Below are positions 35,011 to 43,196 of a stretch of DNA of 64,000 nt, one piece after another (position 1 is the first letter of the stretch; the number at the start of each line of letters is the position of its first letter). The stretch is taken from NCBI RefSeq assembly GCF_002368415.1, contig NZ_AP018290.1, positions 4,415,614-4,479,613 on the forward strand, in the 5' to 3' direction. The translations under genes were made by a program, and so were the position numbers. The DNA comes from Calothrix sp. NIES-4105. Lineage in GTDB: Bacteria > Cyanobacteriota > Cyanobacteriia > Cyanobacteriales > Nostocaceae. The notes below the pieces were generated by a model, which saw only the letters and a list, made by a program, of their open reading frames with translations, was not told where the DNA came from and did not search any database.

Positions 35011-35409
35011 TTATAAAAATAAACTTACATCCACTTGAAAAAAATCAGAAATTGCCTTTGCCTGAGATTCGGAAATACTACGTTTTTGATTAATTATATC
35101 TAAAACAGCTTCTTTTGAGCCAATTACTTCAACTAATGCTTCTGGCTCTAATGAGCGTGCTTCCATGAGGTGTATCAACATTGAGTTACCTGTACCTTTA
35201 GGAATTGGATAATGACTTTCTTCAAATTTTTCAATTAGTGTGACTAGCAATTCTAAAAGTGCTTCTTCTTCTGGTGTGCGATTTACACGATGTTCTAAAT
35301 CCTCAGTTAAGGCAATGGCTGCATCATTTTCTTCTTCTGTTGTAATGTTTTTTGGTTGGTACTGAGCTAACAATTCAGCGTAATAGTCGCGGTTAAAAGT
35401 ACTGGTCAT
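35011..35409 (-). CDS. higA: HigA-type antitoxin / XRE-like regulator
   Basis: A 132-residue protein with an acidic N-terminal half (TEEENDAAIALTEDLEHRVN, then EEEALLELLVTLIEKFEE). The C-terminal helix-turn-helix (SLEPEALVEVIGSKEAVLDI, SESQAKAISDFFQVDVSLFL) is the usual layout of HigA in the HigB-2/HigA group. It should bind both the operator and the toxin. It follows and overlaps the toxin gene by 17 bases; toxin-first order is characteristic of higBA, unlike most type II systems. Confidence 0.88.
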   Translation of the reverse strand: MTSTFNRDYYAELLAQYQPKNITTEEENDAAIALTEDLEHRVNRTPEEEALLELLVTLIEKFEESHYPIPKGTGNSMLIHLMEARSLEPEALVEVIGSKEAVLDIINQKRSISESQAKAISDFFQVDVSLFL

Positions 35410-35692
35410 CTTTCCATTTATCCTTATCGTATTCGGCGTGAGTTAGAACGTATTTGATGTAAATTCTTTGAGTAGAGTATAGAATATCGACAATTAAACG
35501 GTAACGGTTTCCTTTAATGTTAAAAACAGTAAAGTTTCCAACAGCTTCAGCCTTTGCATAAATAGTTTGAACATCAAGAAGGTTTCTCCATTCAGCTTTA
35601 GTAGCGACCCTATACCAATCGTACAGCGCATCACAAGCGTCTCCATGAACTTCACAAAATTCCCGTAAGATTTTACGGCTAATAACACGCAT
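35393..35692 (-). CDS. higB: HigB-type mRNA interferase toxin
   Basis: Ninety-nine residues of the HigB_toxin family, a RelE-like ribonuclease: MRVISRKILREFCEVHGDA, WYRVATKAEWRNLLDVQ, and GNFTVFNIKGNRYRLIVDI, ending in RIYIKYVLTHAEYDKDKW. The terminal Y-V-x-T-H-x-E-Y-D-K is the family signature with the catalytic His. It sits first in the operon and overlaps higA by 17 bases. Appears intact. Confidence 0.92.
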   Translation of the reverse strand: MRVISRKILREFCEVHGDACDALYDWYRVATKAEWRNLLDVQTIYAKAEAVGNFTVFNIKGNRYRLIVDILYSTQRIYIKYVLTHAEYDKDKWKDDQYF

Positions 35693-36277
35693 TTGAATTT
35701 GTTATTTATCAAGTTTAAAGTAATAGTTGGTTAAGTGTAATAGATGAAACATAAGCTACTAGCAATAATGCAAGGGATGGATATTGATCCCCTCTACCCC
35801 CCCTTAATAAGGCAGGGCTGTTTCATTCTTAGAAGGAAATTAAATTCAGTTCCATTTTAGTGCATAAGTACCAAATAATTCGATCTCTTCCTTTGTGTCC
35901 TTTGTGACCTTTGTGGTTTTTATTTAATGAACCACGAAGAACACAAAGAACACAAAGAGTAATAGCCATTTTTCTTTTTAGAATGAAACAGCCCCCCTTG
36001 TTAAGGCTGTCGTGTACACATAACTTTTTGGCATCGGGGGCTTCTTGAGCTCTTGAGCAGGGGGAGGTTGGAAACGGGAGAAGTGGGGGAAATTGAGGAA
36101 CTATTCTGAAGCATATTTGCGTCAATAAAGAATCAATTAAGCCCCATATTTCTCCTTATTCCTCCTCCCCTCCATACCTTTCCGTTGCACCCAAAGCATC
36201 CCCTGCCATCTTTTTTAGACTTGTGTGTACACCGTAGCTTGTTAAGGGGGGTTGGGGGGATCAAAAATTGCCAACTT
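35693..36277. repeat. Spacer of 585 bases filled with nested palindromic elements
   Basis: The outermost arms are GATCCCC...CCCCCCCTTAATAA (35786-35810) and TTGTTAAGGGGGGTT...GGGGGATC (36239-36262). Inside lie two elements side by side. The first has GGCTGTTTCATTCTTA arms (35816-35831, partner about 35978-35993) and encloses CTTTGTG inverted units (35890-35921 and 35929-35959). The second has GTGTACAC arms (about 36011-36018 and 36223-36234), like the middle layer of 26004-26262. No gene is visible. Confidence 0.85.
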
Positions 36278-37444
36278 TTACTTCCCAAATCCTTTTGCGC
36301 GACTTGTGGAAGGTGTTGTCAAACAGTTTTCAATTTGTTTGAGTAGTGTTTCTTTGTCGAGGTTTTGACCTATTAGGACAACTTGGTTTTTCTTGGCGCC
36401 TTTCCATTCGTCGTCATCCATTGTGAAACGTTTGCCGCATAAGTGGAAAATATGGCGTTTGGGACTTTCTTCAAACCACATTATTCCTTTCGCGCGGAAT
36501 ACGTTTGTGGGTAGTTGGTTATCTAGAAAATATTGGAATTTTCTAATTACGAAGGGTTTATCGCTTTGGAAAGAAATTGATGTAAACCCATCATTTTCTA
36601 AGTGGTGGGAGTGATCATGGTCATGGTGATCATGGTCGTGACTATGGTCATGTCCGCAGGTTGAGTGGTCGTGGTCGTGTTCGTGATGGTCGTGGTCGTG
36701 TTCGTGATGGTCGTGGTTGTGTTCGTGATGGTCGTGGTTGTGGTCGTGATGGTCGTGGTTGTGGTCGTGATGGTCGTGGTTGTCAGTTTCAAAATATTTG
36801 TCTGACTCGAACAAACCGACGCTGAGTATTAATCCTAATGGTACCTGAGAGTTTTTTGTACGGATGATACGGGCGCCTTCTTTGACTTCGTTGATTTTTC
36901 TTTCTAAATCTGTTAATTCAGATTCTGTTACCAAGTCGGTTTTGTTAAGTAATATTACGTCACCGTAGGCAATTTGACTGTGTGCTGCTTCGGAGTTGAA
37001 TAAATCCAAGCTATAATTGGCTGCATCAACAACGGTAATTATCGAGTCTAAACGAGTTAAATCGCGTAGTTCGGTGCCGAGAAAAGTTAACGCGACTGGT
37101 AAAGGGTCGGCAAGTCCGGTTGTCTCAACAACCAAATAGTCTATATTCTGCTCACGTTCGAGAACTTTGTAAACAGCATCGACTAAATCGCTGTTGATGG
37201 TGCAGCAGATACAACCGTTGTTTAATTCCACCATGTTTTCGTCGGTGGAGACTACTAATTCGTTATCAATACCAATTTCGCCAAATTCGTTGACTAAAAC
37301 GGCTGTTTTCAAACCTTGCTGGTTTGTCAAAATGTGATTGAGTAAAGTTGTTTTGCCACTACCGAGAAAGCCAGTAATAATTGTTACTGGTAATCCCTGT
37401 TTGGGTGCGTCCATTGTTTGAGATTCAGAGGTAAGCGTTTGCAT
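36278..37444 (-). CDS. CobW/COG0523 GTP-dependent metallochaperone with His-rich insert
   Basis: A G3E-family GTPase of about 388 residues. Walker A GFLGSGKTT lies near the start, the CxCC metal site is GCICCTI, ETTGLADP is the Walker B/switch part, and LLNKTDLV is the NKxD guanine motif. An insert about 220-285 is almost entirely His/Asp/Asn/Glu in seven-residue units (HDHHDHN), encoded by near-identical 21-base DNA repeats (about 36604-36785). The C-terminal CobW_C domain follows (GIMWFEESPKRHIFHLCGKR). Members insert Zn or Co into targets or maintain Zn supply; which metal is not shown. I chose ATG 37444 over an in-frame TTG at 37456. Confidence 0.88.
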   Translation of the reverse strand: MQTLTSESQTMDAPKQGLPVTIITGFLGSGKTTLLNHILTNQQGLKTAVLVNEFGEIGIDNELVVSTDENMVELNNGCICCTINSDLVDAVYKVLEREQNIDYLVVETTGLADPLPVALTFLGTELRDLTRLDSIITVVDAANYSLDLFNSEAAHSQIAYGDVILLNKTDLVTESELTDLERKINEVKEGARIIRTKNSQVPLGLILSVGLFESDKYFETDNHDHHDHNHDHHDHNHDHHEHNHDHHEHDHDHHEHDHDHSTCGHDHSHDHDHHDHDHSHHLENDGFTSISFQSDKPFVIRKFQYFLDNQLPTNVFRAKGIMWFEESPKRHIFHLCGKRFTMDDDEWKGAKKNQVVLIGQNLDKETLLKQIENCLTTPSTSRAKGFGK

Positions 37445-37586
37445 AATGCGATACAAAGAAATTCAATTTAGATAAATGTGTAGCGTAATGAGTACTGAAA
37501 ACATTAGCATAGGGATGTGTGGACATCCTTCGTCCTAATGACTAAACATATTATTGCTCAAACTTTGAAGAGACTCATATATCGCT

Positions 37587-39053
37587 ATGACCCTAACCGT
37601 TTACAATACACTCACCCGGCGCCAGGAACCTTTTGAGACTGTTGAACCAGGTTTCGTTAAGATGTATTGCTGCGGAGTAACAGTATATGACTACTGCCAC
37701 TTGGGTCATGCACGTTCTTACATCGTTTGGGATGTGGTTCGTCGTTATCTTCAATGGCGTGGGTATCAAGTACGCTACATTCAAAATTTTACTGATATTG
37801 ACGATAAAATTCTCAACCGTGCGCGCGAACAAGGTTCGACGATGGAGGCAGTCTCGAATCGTTTTATTGATGCCTACTTTGAGGATATCCGCCGTTTGAA
37901 CGTGATGGACGCAGATAATTACCCCCGTGCAACCGAACATATCGAAGAAATCGAAGCTTTAATTAAAAGTCTTGAGGACAAAGATTTAGCTTACGCAGCA
38001 AGTGGTGATGTTTACTACCGAGTTCAAAGTTTCCATACTTATGGGAAATTATCAGGACGTAATCTTGAACAAATGCAGGTAGGCGCCAGTGGTAGGGTAG
38101 AGATTGAAGACCCAGAAAGTAAGAAAAAACAATATCCACTTGATTTTGCTTTGTGGAAAGCAGCAAAACCTGGTGAACCAAGTTGGGACTCTCCGTGGGG
38201 TAAAGGGCGCCCAGGATGGCACATCGAATGTTCGGCGATGATTAAGTCAGAGTTAGGTGACACAATTGATATTCATAGCGGTGGTGGTGATTTGATATTT
38301 CCGCACCACGAAAATGAAATAGCTCAGTCGGAAGGCGCCATCAGTAAACCTTTAGCACGCTATTGGATGCACAATGGCATGGTAATTGTAGATGGGAAAA
38401 AAATGTCTAAGTCATTAGGCAATTTCATAACCATTCGCGACCTGCTGGACGGGAAATGGTCGAAGTACCCCCAACCTATTGACCCAATGGCAATAAGGTT
38501 ATTTGTATTGCAGGCACATTACCGCAAGCCATTAGATTTTACCGAAGAAGCAATTGCAGGCGCCGTTAATAGTTGGAATACTCTTAAAGAAGGCTTACTA
38601 TTTGGCGAACAATTTAGGGAAAAGCTTGGTTTTACAAGTGATGGAAATTTACTTGATAAAAGTTTAATTGAGCGCTTCTCTGAATGTGGGGATGATGACC
38701 TCAATTTTTCAGGTAGTTTGGCTGTGCTTTTTGAACTAGCTAAAAAATTAGTTCGCGAAGGTAATATCCTAGTACATGGAGGAAAAACCGAAACTCCCAC
38801 CGCAGAACTACAGACAGCATGGCATACATTGGTAACGCTCGCGCATGTTCTAGGTTTAGAAGCCAAATTAGAACAAACAGAAACTAACAGTACTGGCTTA
38901 AACGATGGTGAGATTAACGAATTAATCAAACAACGTACCGAAGCAAGAGCCAACAAAAACTTTGCCGAAAGCGACCGCATCCGCAACGAACTACAAGCAC
39001 AAGGTATCACCTTAATTGACACCAAAGCAGGCACAACCTGGCATCGGATATAA
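37587..39053 (+). CDS. cysS: Cysteinyl-tRNA synthetase
   Basis: A 488-residue class I aminoacyl-tRNA synthetase. The HIGH-like motif HLGHARS follows YCCGVTVYDYC, whose Cys is a zinc ligand; GWHIECSAM and HHENE supply further zinc ligands; KMSKSLGN is the KMSKS loop. Normal length. The gene ends with a stop codon embedded in the TAACGGATG repeat hairpin (39051-39109), so the repeat provides the TAA. It is divergent to the CobW-like gene across 142 bases. Confidence 0.96.
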   Translation: MTLTVYNTLTRRQEPFETVEPGFVKMYCCGVTVYDYCHLGHARSYIVWDVVRRYLQWRGYQVRYIQNFTDIDDKILNRAREQGSTMEAVSNRFIDAYFEDIRRLNVMDADNYPRATEHIEEIEALIKSLEDKDLAYAASGDVYYRVQSFHTYGKLSGRNLEQMQVGASGRVEIEDPESKKKQYPLDFALWKAAKPGEPSWDSPWGKGRPGWHIECSAMIKSELGDTIDIHSGGGDLIFPHHENEIAQSEGAISKPLARYWMHNGMVIVDGKKMSKSLGNFITIRDLLDGKWSKYPQPIDPMAIRLFVLQAHYRKPLDFTEEAIAGAVNSWNTLKEGLLFGEQFREKLGFTSDGNLLDKSLIERFSECGDDDLNFSGSLAVLFELAKKLVREGNILVHGGKTETPTAELQTAWHTLVTLAHVLGLEAKLEQTETNSTGLNDGEINELIKQRTEARANKNFAESDRIRNELQAQGITLIDTKAGTTWHRI

Positions 39054-39109
39054 CGGATGTAACGGATGTAACAGAAAGTTTATCCGTTACATCCGTTCAT
39101 AATCCGTTG
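39051..39109. repeat. TAACGGATG hairpin repeat overlapping the cysS stop
   Basis: Left units TAACGGATG x2 plus TAAC (39051-39072) face ATCCGTTACATCCGTT...ATCCGTTG (39081-39109). Same family as 11525-11590. The first TAA of the repeat is the cysS stop codon, so the element also serves as a likely terminator. Confidence 0.82.
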
Positions 39110-39222
39110 CCATAGAATTTATATAAATACTTGACGACTTCTGCTACTTTTGATAGAAGCAGTAGATTATCACTTATGGAAATAAGCGAAATCGCCAAAA
39201 ATAGTTTTTCATTTAAATTAAT

Positions 39223-40665
39223 ATGTTATCAGAACTAACAAAAGCAATAAACAATACAAATATTACCGCTGATTGGGTTGGTATTCGAGCCGTAAAAGAT
39301 ACATCTGCTACGCGAAATGTCCGCGATGGAATACCACAGCGTAACGGAAAATCAAGCAGTTTAGGAGCAATGGTTGAGGTCTTAGTTGATGGCTGTATAG
39401 GCTATGCTGCGACAAATTCACTGACTCATGATGCCTTAAAATCAGCAGCAGAAACTGCATACAAACAAGCTCGGTCAGCACAAAAATGGTCAGTATATAA
39501 ATTTGCACGTACAACCGCGCGTCCAAAAGTTATCGGTGAATATATTTCTCCTTACACGCAGCCGTTTGATGCAATCAGTTCTGGCGAGATCAACGATATA
39601 CTTGTTCGCACCTGCAAAACGCTTAAAGTTAGCGACAAAATAGTTCAAACAGTTGCGGAAATTGTTACTACAGACCGAGAAACTTGGTTTGTCAGCAGCA
39701 ACGGTTCAGAAGTATATCAAAAATTTCTATTTATTAGTACTTATTATGGTACAACGGCTCAAGATGCAGGAGTAGTTCAACAACGTACTAGTAACGGTTG
39801 GCAAGCACATACATATCAAGGTGGATTAGAACGTTTCCAAGATGATAACCTTTGGCATCGTGTGCAGCGTATTGGTGAGGAAGCTATCGAATTACTTGGT
39901 GCCGAAGATTGTCCAGATATTCGCACAAATTTAGTATTGGCGCCCGACCAAATGATGCTACAAATTCACGAAAGTGTTGGACATCCGTTAGAAATTGACC
40001 GAATATTAGGGGATGAGCGCAATTACGCAGGTGGTAGTTTTGTCAAGAAAAGCGATTTTGGTAATCTCGTCTACGGTTCTAAGTTGATGAACATTACCTT
40101 TGACCCGACTGTTCCAGGTGAAATTGCTAGCTACGCTTTTGATGATACAGGCGCCGTTGCTACGCGGGAATATTTAATTAAAGAAGGAGTACTGCAACGA
40201 GGTGTAGGCAGCTTAGAAAGTCAAGCACGGGCTGGTATTCCTGGTGTTGCTTGTGCGCGCGCATGTTCATGGAACCGTCCAGCAATTGACCGCATGGCAA
40301 ATTTAAACCTGGAACCGGGTGAAGGTACATTCGATGACGTTATCAAAGATATCGAACATGGCGTTTACATGGAATCAAACCGTTCTTGGTCGATAGATGA
40401 CCGTCGATACAAATTCCAGTTTGGCTGCGAGTATGCCAAACTTATCGAAAACGGTAAATTAACCAAAACGCTTCGCAATCCTAATTACCGTGCGACGACT
40501 CCTGAATTTTGGGGAAGTTTGGTTAAAGTTGGTGGCGCCGCAACTTGGGAAATGTACGGCACCCCATTTTGCGGCAAAGGAGAACCAAATCAAGCAATAT
40601 GGGTAGGACATGGTTCACCTGTTTGCGTATTTGCCGATGTTGAAGTATTTGGCGGAGGCGCATAA
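39223..40665 (+). CDS. tldD: TldD-like metalloprotease subunit
   Basis: A 480-residue PmbA/TldD-family protein. The HExxxH zinc motif HESVGHPLEIDR lies at about 250, with supporting motifs NYAGGSFV, TREYLIKEGVLQ and ARACSWNRPAIDR. TldD is the catalytic partner of TldE; together they form a protease that trims small unfolded peptides such as antitoxins or ribosomal peptide precursors in E. coli. The TldE-like partner follows 104 bases downstream on the same strand. Start ATG 39223 at MLSELTKAIN. Substrates in cyanobacteria are unknown. Confidence 0.9.
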   Translation: MLSELTKAINNTNITADWVGIRAVKDTSATRNVRDGIPQRNGKSSSLGAMVEVLVDGCIGYAATNSLTHDALKSAAETAYKQARSAQKWSVYKFARTTARPKVIGEYISPYTQPFDAISSGEINDILVRTCKTLKVSDKIVQTVAEIVTTDRETWFVSSNGSEVYQKFLFISTYYGTTAQDAGVVQQRTSNGWQAHTYQGGLERFQDDNLWHRVQRIGEEAIELLGAEDCPDIRTNLVLAPDQMMLQIHESVGHPLEIDRILGDERNYAGGSFVKKSDFGNLVYGSKLMNITFDPTVPGEIASYAFDDTGAVATREYLIKEGVLQRGVGSLESQARAGIPGVACARACSWNRPAIDRMANLNLEPGEGTFDDVIKDIEHGVYMESNRSWSIDDRRYKFQFGCEYAKLIENGKLTKTLRNPNYRATTPEFWGSLVKVGGAATWEMYGTPFCGKGEPNQAIWVGHGSPVCVFADVEVFGGGA

Positions 40666-40671
40666 CTCCGC

Positions 40672-40736
40672 TCCTCCTGTACGGGCGGGTTTATCTATAT
40701 CCTGCTAAATAATGAAAAATTTAGGTAAACCCACCC
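40672..40736. repeat. GGGCGGGTTTA palindromic element between tldD and tldE
   Basis: GTACGGGCGGGTTTA (40678-40692) and TAAACCCACCCC (about 40722-40733) enclose ATATCCTGCTAAATAATGAA. The same core occurs at 30469-30526 in opposite orientation. It separates two genes whose products act together. Confidence 0.8.
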
Positions 40737-40769
40737 CTCCTAGCTCCTAACACCTAACTAAACCAACCC

Positions 40770-42116
40770 ATGAGTATCTCCGAACTATCACCTTTAGAAA
40801 CAAGCTTCAATAAATTAGTTGAAACACTAATAGCTAAAAAATTAGAAAGCGAAGCATTTACTGTTAAATTAAGTAGCGAACGCAGTCAATTTACTCGTTT
40901 TAATAATGCGAGAGTTCGTCAGACAGGTAGTGTCGCTGATGGATATATTCAACTTACTTTGATGGATAATCAGCGCACTTGCTATCGTAACTTTCCCTTT
41001 ACGGGAAATTCGGAAATTGACTGGCAAACGGCATATGCAGCTTTATTAGAATTGCGTGAAGAATTAGCTTTTTTACCATCAGACCCTTATTTAGTATTAC
41101 CATCAGGTAAAAACACCAGCAGCGAAGTCAATACTGGTAAGCTATTAGAATTAGATGTAGTTGTATCAACAATATTGGCGCCTGTAACTGAATTAGATTT
41201 TACGGGAATTTACGCTGGTGGTATTGTAATTAAAGGATACGCGGATTCGTGCGGTCAAAAACACTGGTTTGTCACAAATTCCTTTACATTAGACTATTCT
41301 ATTTTTACTAGTGAAGGACAGGCAGTAAAAGGATTTTATGCAGGCAGTCAATGGGATGATAACGCCTATATTGCCAAAATAAACGATGCCAAAAAACAAT
41401 TAAAATTACTCGCGCATCCAGCAAAACAATTACCGAGAGGAGAGTATAGAACTTATTTTGCTCCTGCAGCAGTTTCTGATTTAATATCAATGCTGTCATG
41501 GGGTGGAGTTAGCGAAGCAGACATTCAACAGGGACATAGTTCTTTAGCTTTATTATGGCGTGGCGAAAAGCAACTTTCTCCATTATTTAATCTGAGAGAA
41601 AACTTTAAACTTGGCTTAGTACCGCGATTTAATGAATTAGGTGAAATGGCTGCACCGAAACTAGATATTATCGAAAAAGGTACTTTAGCTTCGACACTTA
41701 TAAATTCCCGTACTGCTAAAGAATACGACAAAATAGCCAACGGCGCCAACAGTACAGAGTCATTACGTTCCCCCGAAATTCCCCCAGGAAATCTTGCATT
41801 TGACGATATTCTTAGTCAACTAGATACAGGATTATACGTCTCAAACTTACATTACCTCAACTGGAGCGATTTACCTAGCGGTCGAATTACTGGAATGACT
41901 CGCTACGCTTGTTTTTGGGTAGAAAATGGCGAAATTGTGGCGCCTATCGAGAACCTACGCTTTGATGAAACACTTTATAAATTCTGGGGTGAAAACTTAA
42001 TTGACTTTACTAACTTCCAAGAATTTATCCCCGAAGTCGGCACTTATGAAGCACGACAACTAGGGGGAAATATGGCGCCGGGAATGTTGGTAGATAATTT
42101 TACTTATACTTTATAA
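40770..42116 (+). CDS. tldE: TldE/PmbA-like non-catalytic protease subunit
   Basis: A 448-residue PmbA/TldD-family protein without the HExxxH motif. Supporting segments are SSERSQFTRFNNARVRQTG and PRGEYRTYFAPAAVSDLIS near the middle. STLINSRTAKEYDKIANGAN and a C-terminal LGGNMAPGMLVDN are also typical. It should assemble with the TldD-like protein encoded just upstream and form the closed inner chamber. The 104-base gap holds the palindromic element at 40672-40736. Not a fragment: length is normal. Confidence 0.88.
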   Translation: MSISELSPLETSFNKLVETLIAKKLESEAFTVKLSSERSQFTRFNNARVRQTGSVADGYIQLTLMDNQRTCYRNFPFTGNSEIDWQTAYAALLELREELAFLPSDPYLVLPSGKNTSSEVNTGKLLELDVVVSTILAPVTELDFTGIYAGGIVIKGYADSCGQKHWFVTNSFTLDYSIFTSEGQAVKGFYAGSQWDDNAYIAKINDAKKQLKLLAHPAKQLPRGEYRTYFAPAAVSDLISMLSWGGVSEADIQQGHSSLALLWRGEKQLSPLFNLRENFKLGLVPRFNELGEMAAPKLDIIEKGTLASTLINSRTAKEYDKIANGANSTESLRSPEIPPGNLAFDDILSQLDTGLYVSNLHYLNWSDLPSGRITGMTRYACFWVENGEIVAPIENLRFDETLYKFWGENLIDFTNFQEFIPEVGTYEARQLGGNMAPGMLVDNFTYTL

Positions 42117-42465
42117 TTTGATCCCCCCGAACCGCCCCGCGCTCTCAGGGGGGCTTTAATAAGTTGTAGCATAGGTGTCTCGCCTGTGCAGTGATAAATG
42201 TTATTTTATTTACCACAGAGACGCAGAGGAGAGAGATTTAAAATAGGCGCCAACTTTCTCTTAGCCCCCTTATTAAGGGGGTTGGGGGGATCAATTATTC
42301 GATATTAAATATTTACTCTTTGGGCAGGTAAATTCGTTTGCGTAACTCAGCATCAATTTCTTCATCTGTAGTACAAATACAATATGTTACAAAAAGTAAG
42401 GTTCCCATGATGTCCTGAATGCGCGATAATAACTATAAACTTGTAATAATGTTTCTTAAATCTTC
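42117..42465. repeat. Spacer of 349 bases with nested palindromic repeats
   Basis: GATCCCCCC (42120-42128) faces GGGGGGATC (42283-42291), and CTTTAATAAG (42154-42163) faces CTTATTAAGGG (42266-42275). Inside is GTAGCATAGGTGTCTCGCC (42166-42184), whose reverse complement lies at 57330-57360, and a CACAGAGACGCAGAGG stretch like the one around 57294-57312. Bases 42300-42465 lack repeats and should contain the brnT promoter. Confidence 0.8.
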
Positions 42466-42744
42466 ATGCTTTTTGAGTGGGACGAAGCGAAAAACCTTGA
42501 AAATATTCGTAAACATAAAATTGATTTCGCTAATGTTCCTCAGATGTTTAACGGTTCGATGTTAACTGAGTTAGATGAACGTTTCGATTATGGTGAGGAT
42601 AGATGGATTGGAATAGGCTTTTTAGGTAATGGTGTAGCAGTAGTGGTTTGGACAGAAAGACGAGAAAATCTTATCCGCATTATTTCAGCAAGAAAGGCAA
42701 ATAGATATGAACGACAAAGATTTGAAGAATACCTCTCGTACTAA
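42466..42744 (+). CDS. brnT: BrnT-type ribonuclease toxin
   Basis: Ninety-two residues. The start MLFEWDEAKNLENIRKHKID is the BrnT signature (F-E-W-D-x-x-K...N-x-x-K-H-x-I-x-F), followed by GEDRWIGIGFLGNGVAVVVWTERRE and RIISARKANRYERQRFEEY, with the catalytic basic residues in ISARKAxxxER. BrnT folds like RelE and inhibits translation. It overlaps the downstream brnA by 38 bases. Toxin-first order is the norm for brnTA. Confidence 0.93.
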   Translation: MLFEWDEAKNLENIRKHKIDFANVPQMFNGSMLTELDERFDYGEDRWIGIGFLGNGVAVVVWTERRENLIRIISARKANRYERQRFEEYLSY

Positions 42745-42985
42745 CTGGGAAGCATTAGAATCAATGTCTGATGATGATATTGACTATTCTGATATTCCAC
42801 CGTTGACCGATGAATTTTTTAATAAGGCTGTTTTAAGGATTCCTGTTGCTCAAGCAAAAAATCTAGTGCAGCTTGACCCTGATGTAATGGCTTGGTTTGA
42901 AGAACAAGGCGGAGAATATAAAGAAACTATAAACTCTATATTACGCCGTTATATTCAAAATGATGGCGACAAAAAAACTGCTTGA
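42707..42985 (+). CDS. brnA: BrnA-type antitoxin
   Basis: A 92-residue acidic protein with DIDYSDIPPLTDEFFNKAVL (the BrnA start) and a C-terminal ribbon-helix-helix/COG3514-like end (LDPDVMAWFEEQGGEYKETI then NSILRRYIQ) that dimerises and binds the operator. It overlaps brnT by 38 bases in another frame, so the two are strictly coupled. Intact. Confidence 0.92.
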   Translation: MNDKDLKNTSRTNWEALESMSDDDIDYSDIPPLTDEFFNKAVLRIPVAQAKNLVQLDPDVMAWFEEQGGEYKETINSILRRYIQNDGDKKTA

Positions 42986-43196
42986 ATCTTGGCGCCTTGT
43001 TTTTCTTTTCCTATATAGGAATTCTATATCATTTGTAAAAAATGCGTAAATGTAGAGATGCGTTCACGGAGTGTACCGCAGGTAAATTTTCCTACCCTAC
43101 CCTTCGGGAAAACCTTCGGTTTACGGAGAAGCTTCGCTTGCGCGTCTCTACAATGTATAAATTTCACGTTGGGTTGCGCGGGTAAAAAGGAAACGA
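42986..43196. repeat. Mosaic of dispersed repeat pieces after brnA
   Basis: GGAATTCTATATCATTTG with TAAAAAATGCGTAAATGTAG (43019-43060) resembles 24598-24640. It runs into GTAGAGATGCGTT...GCGCGTCTCTAC (43057-43151), a longer relative of the palindrome at 33240-33267 whose loop holds CTTCGGGAAAACCTTCGG. No gene is convincing. Confidence 0.6.

Noticed and set aside
36604-36785. CRISPR-like repeat array
   Set aside because: The repeats are coding (His/Asp units) and contiguous, with no spacer sequences.
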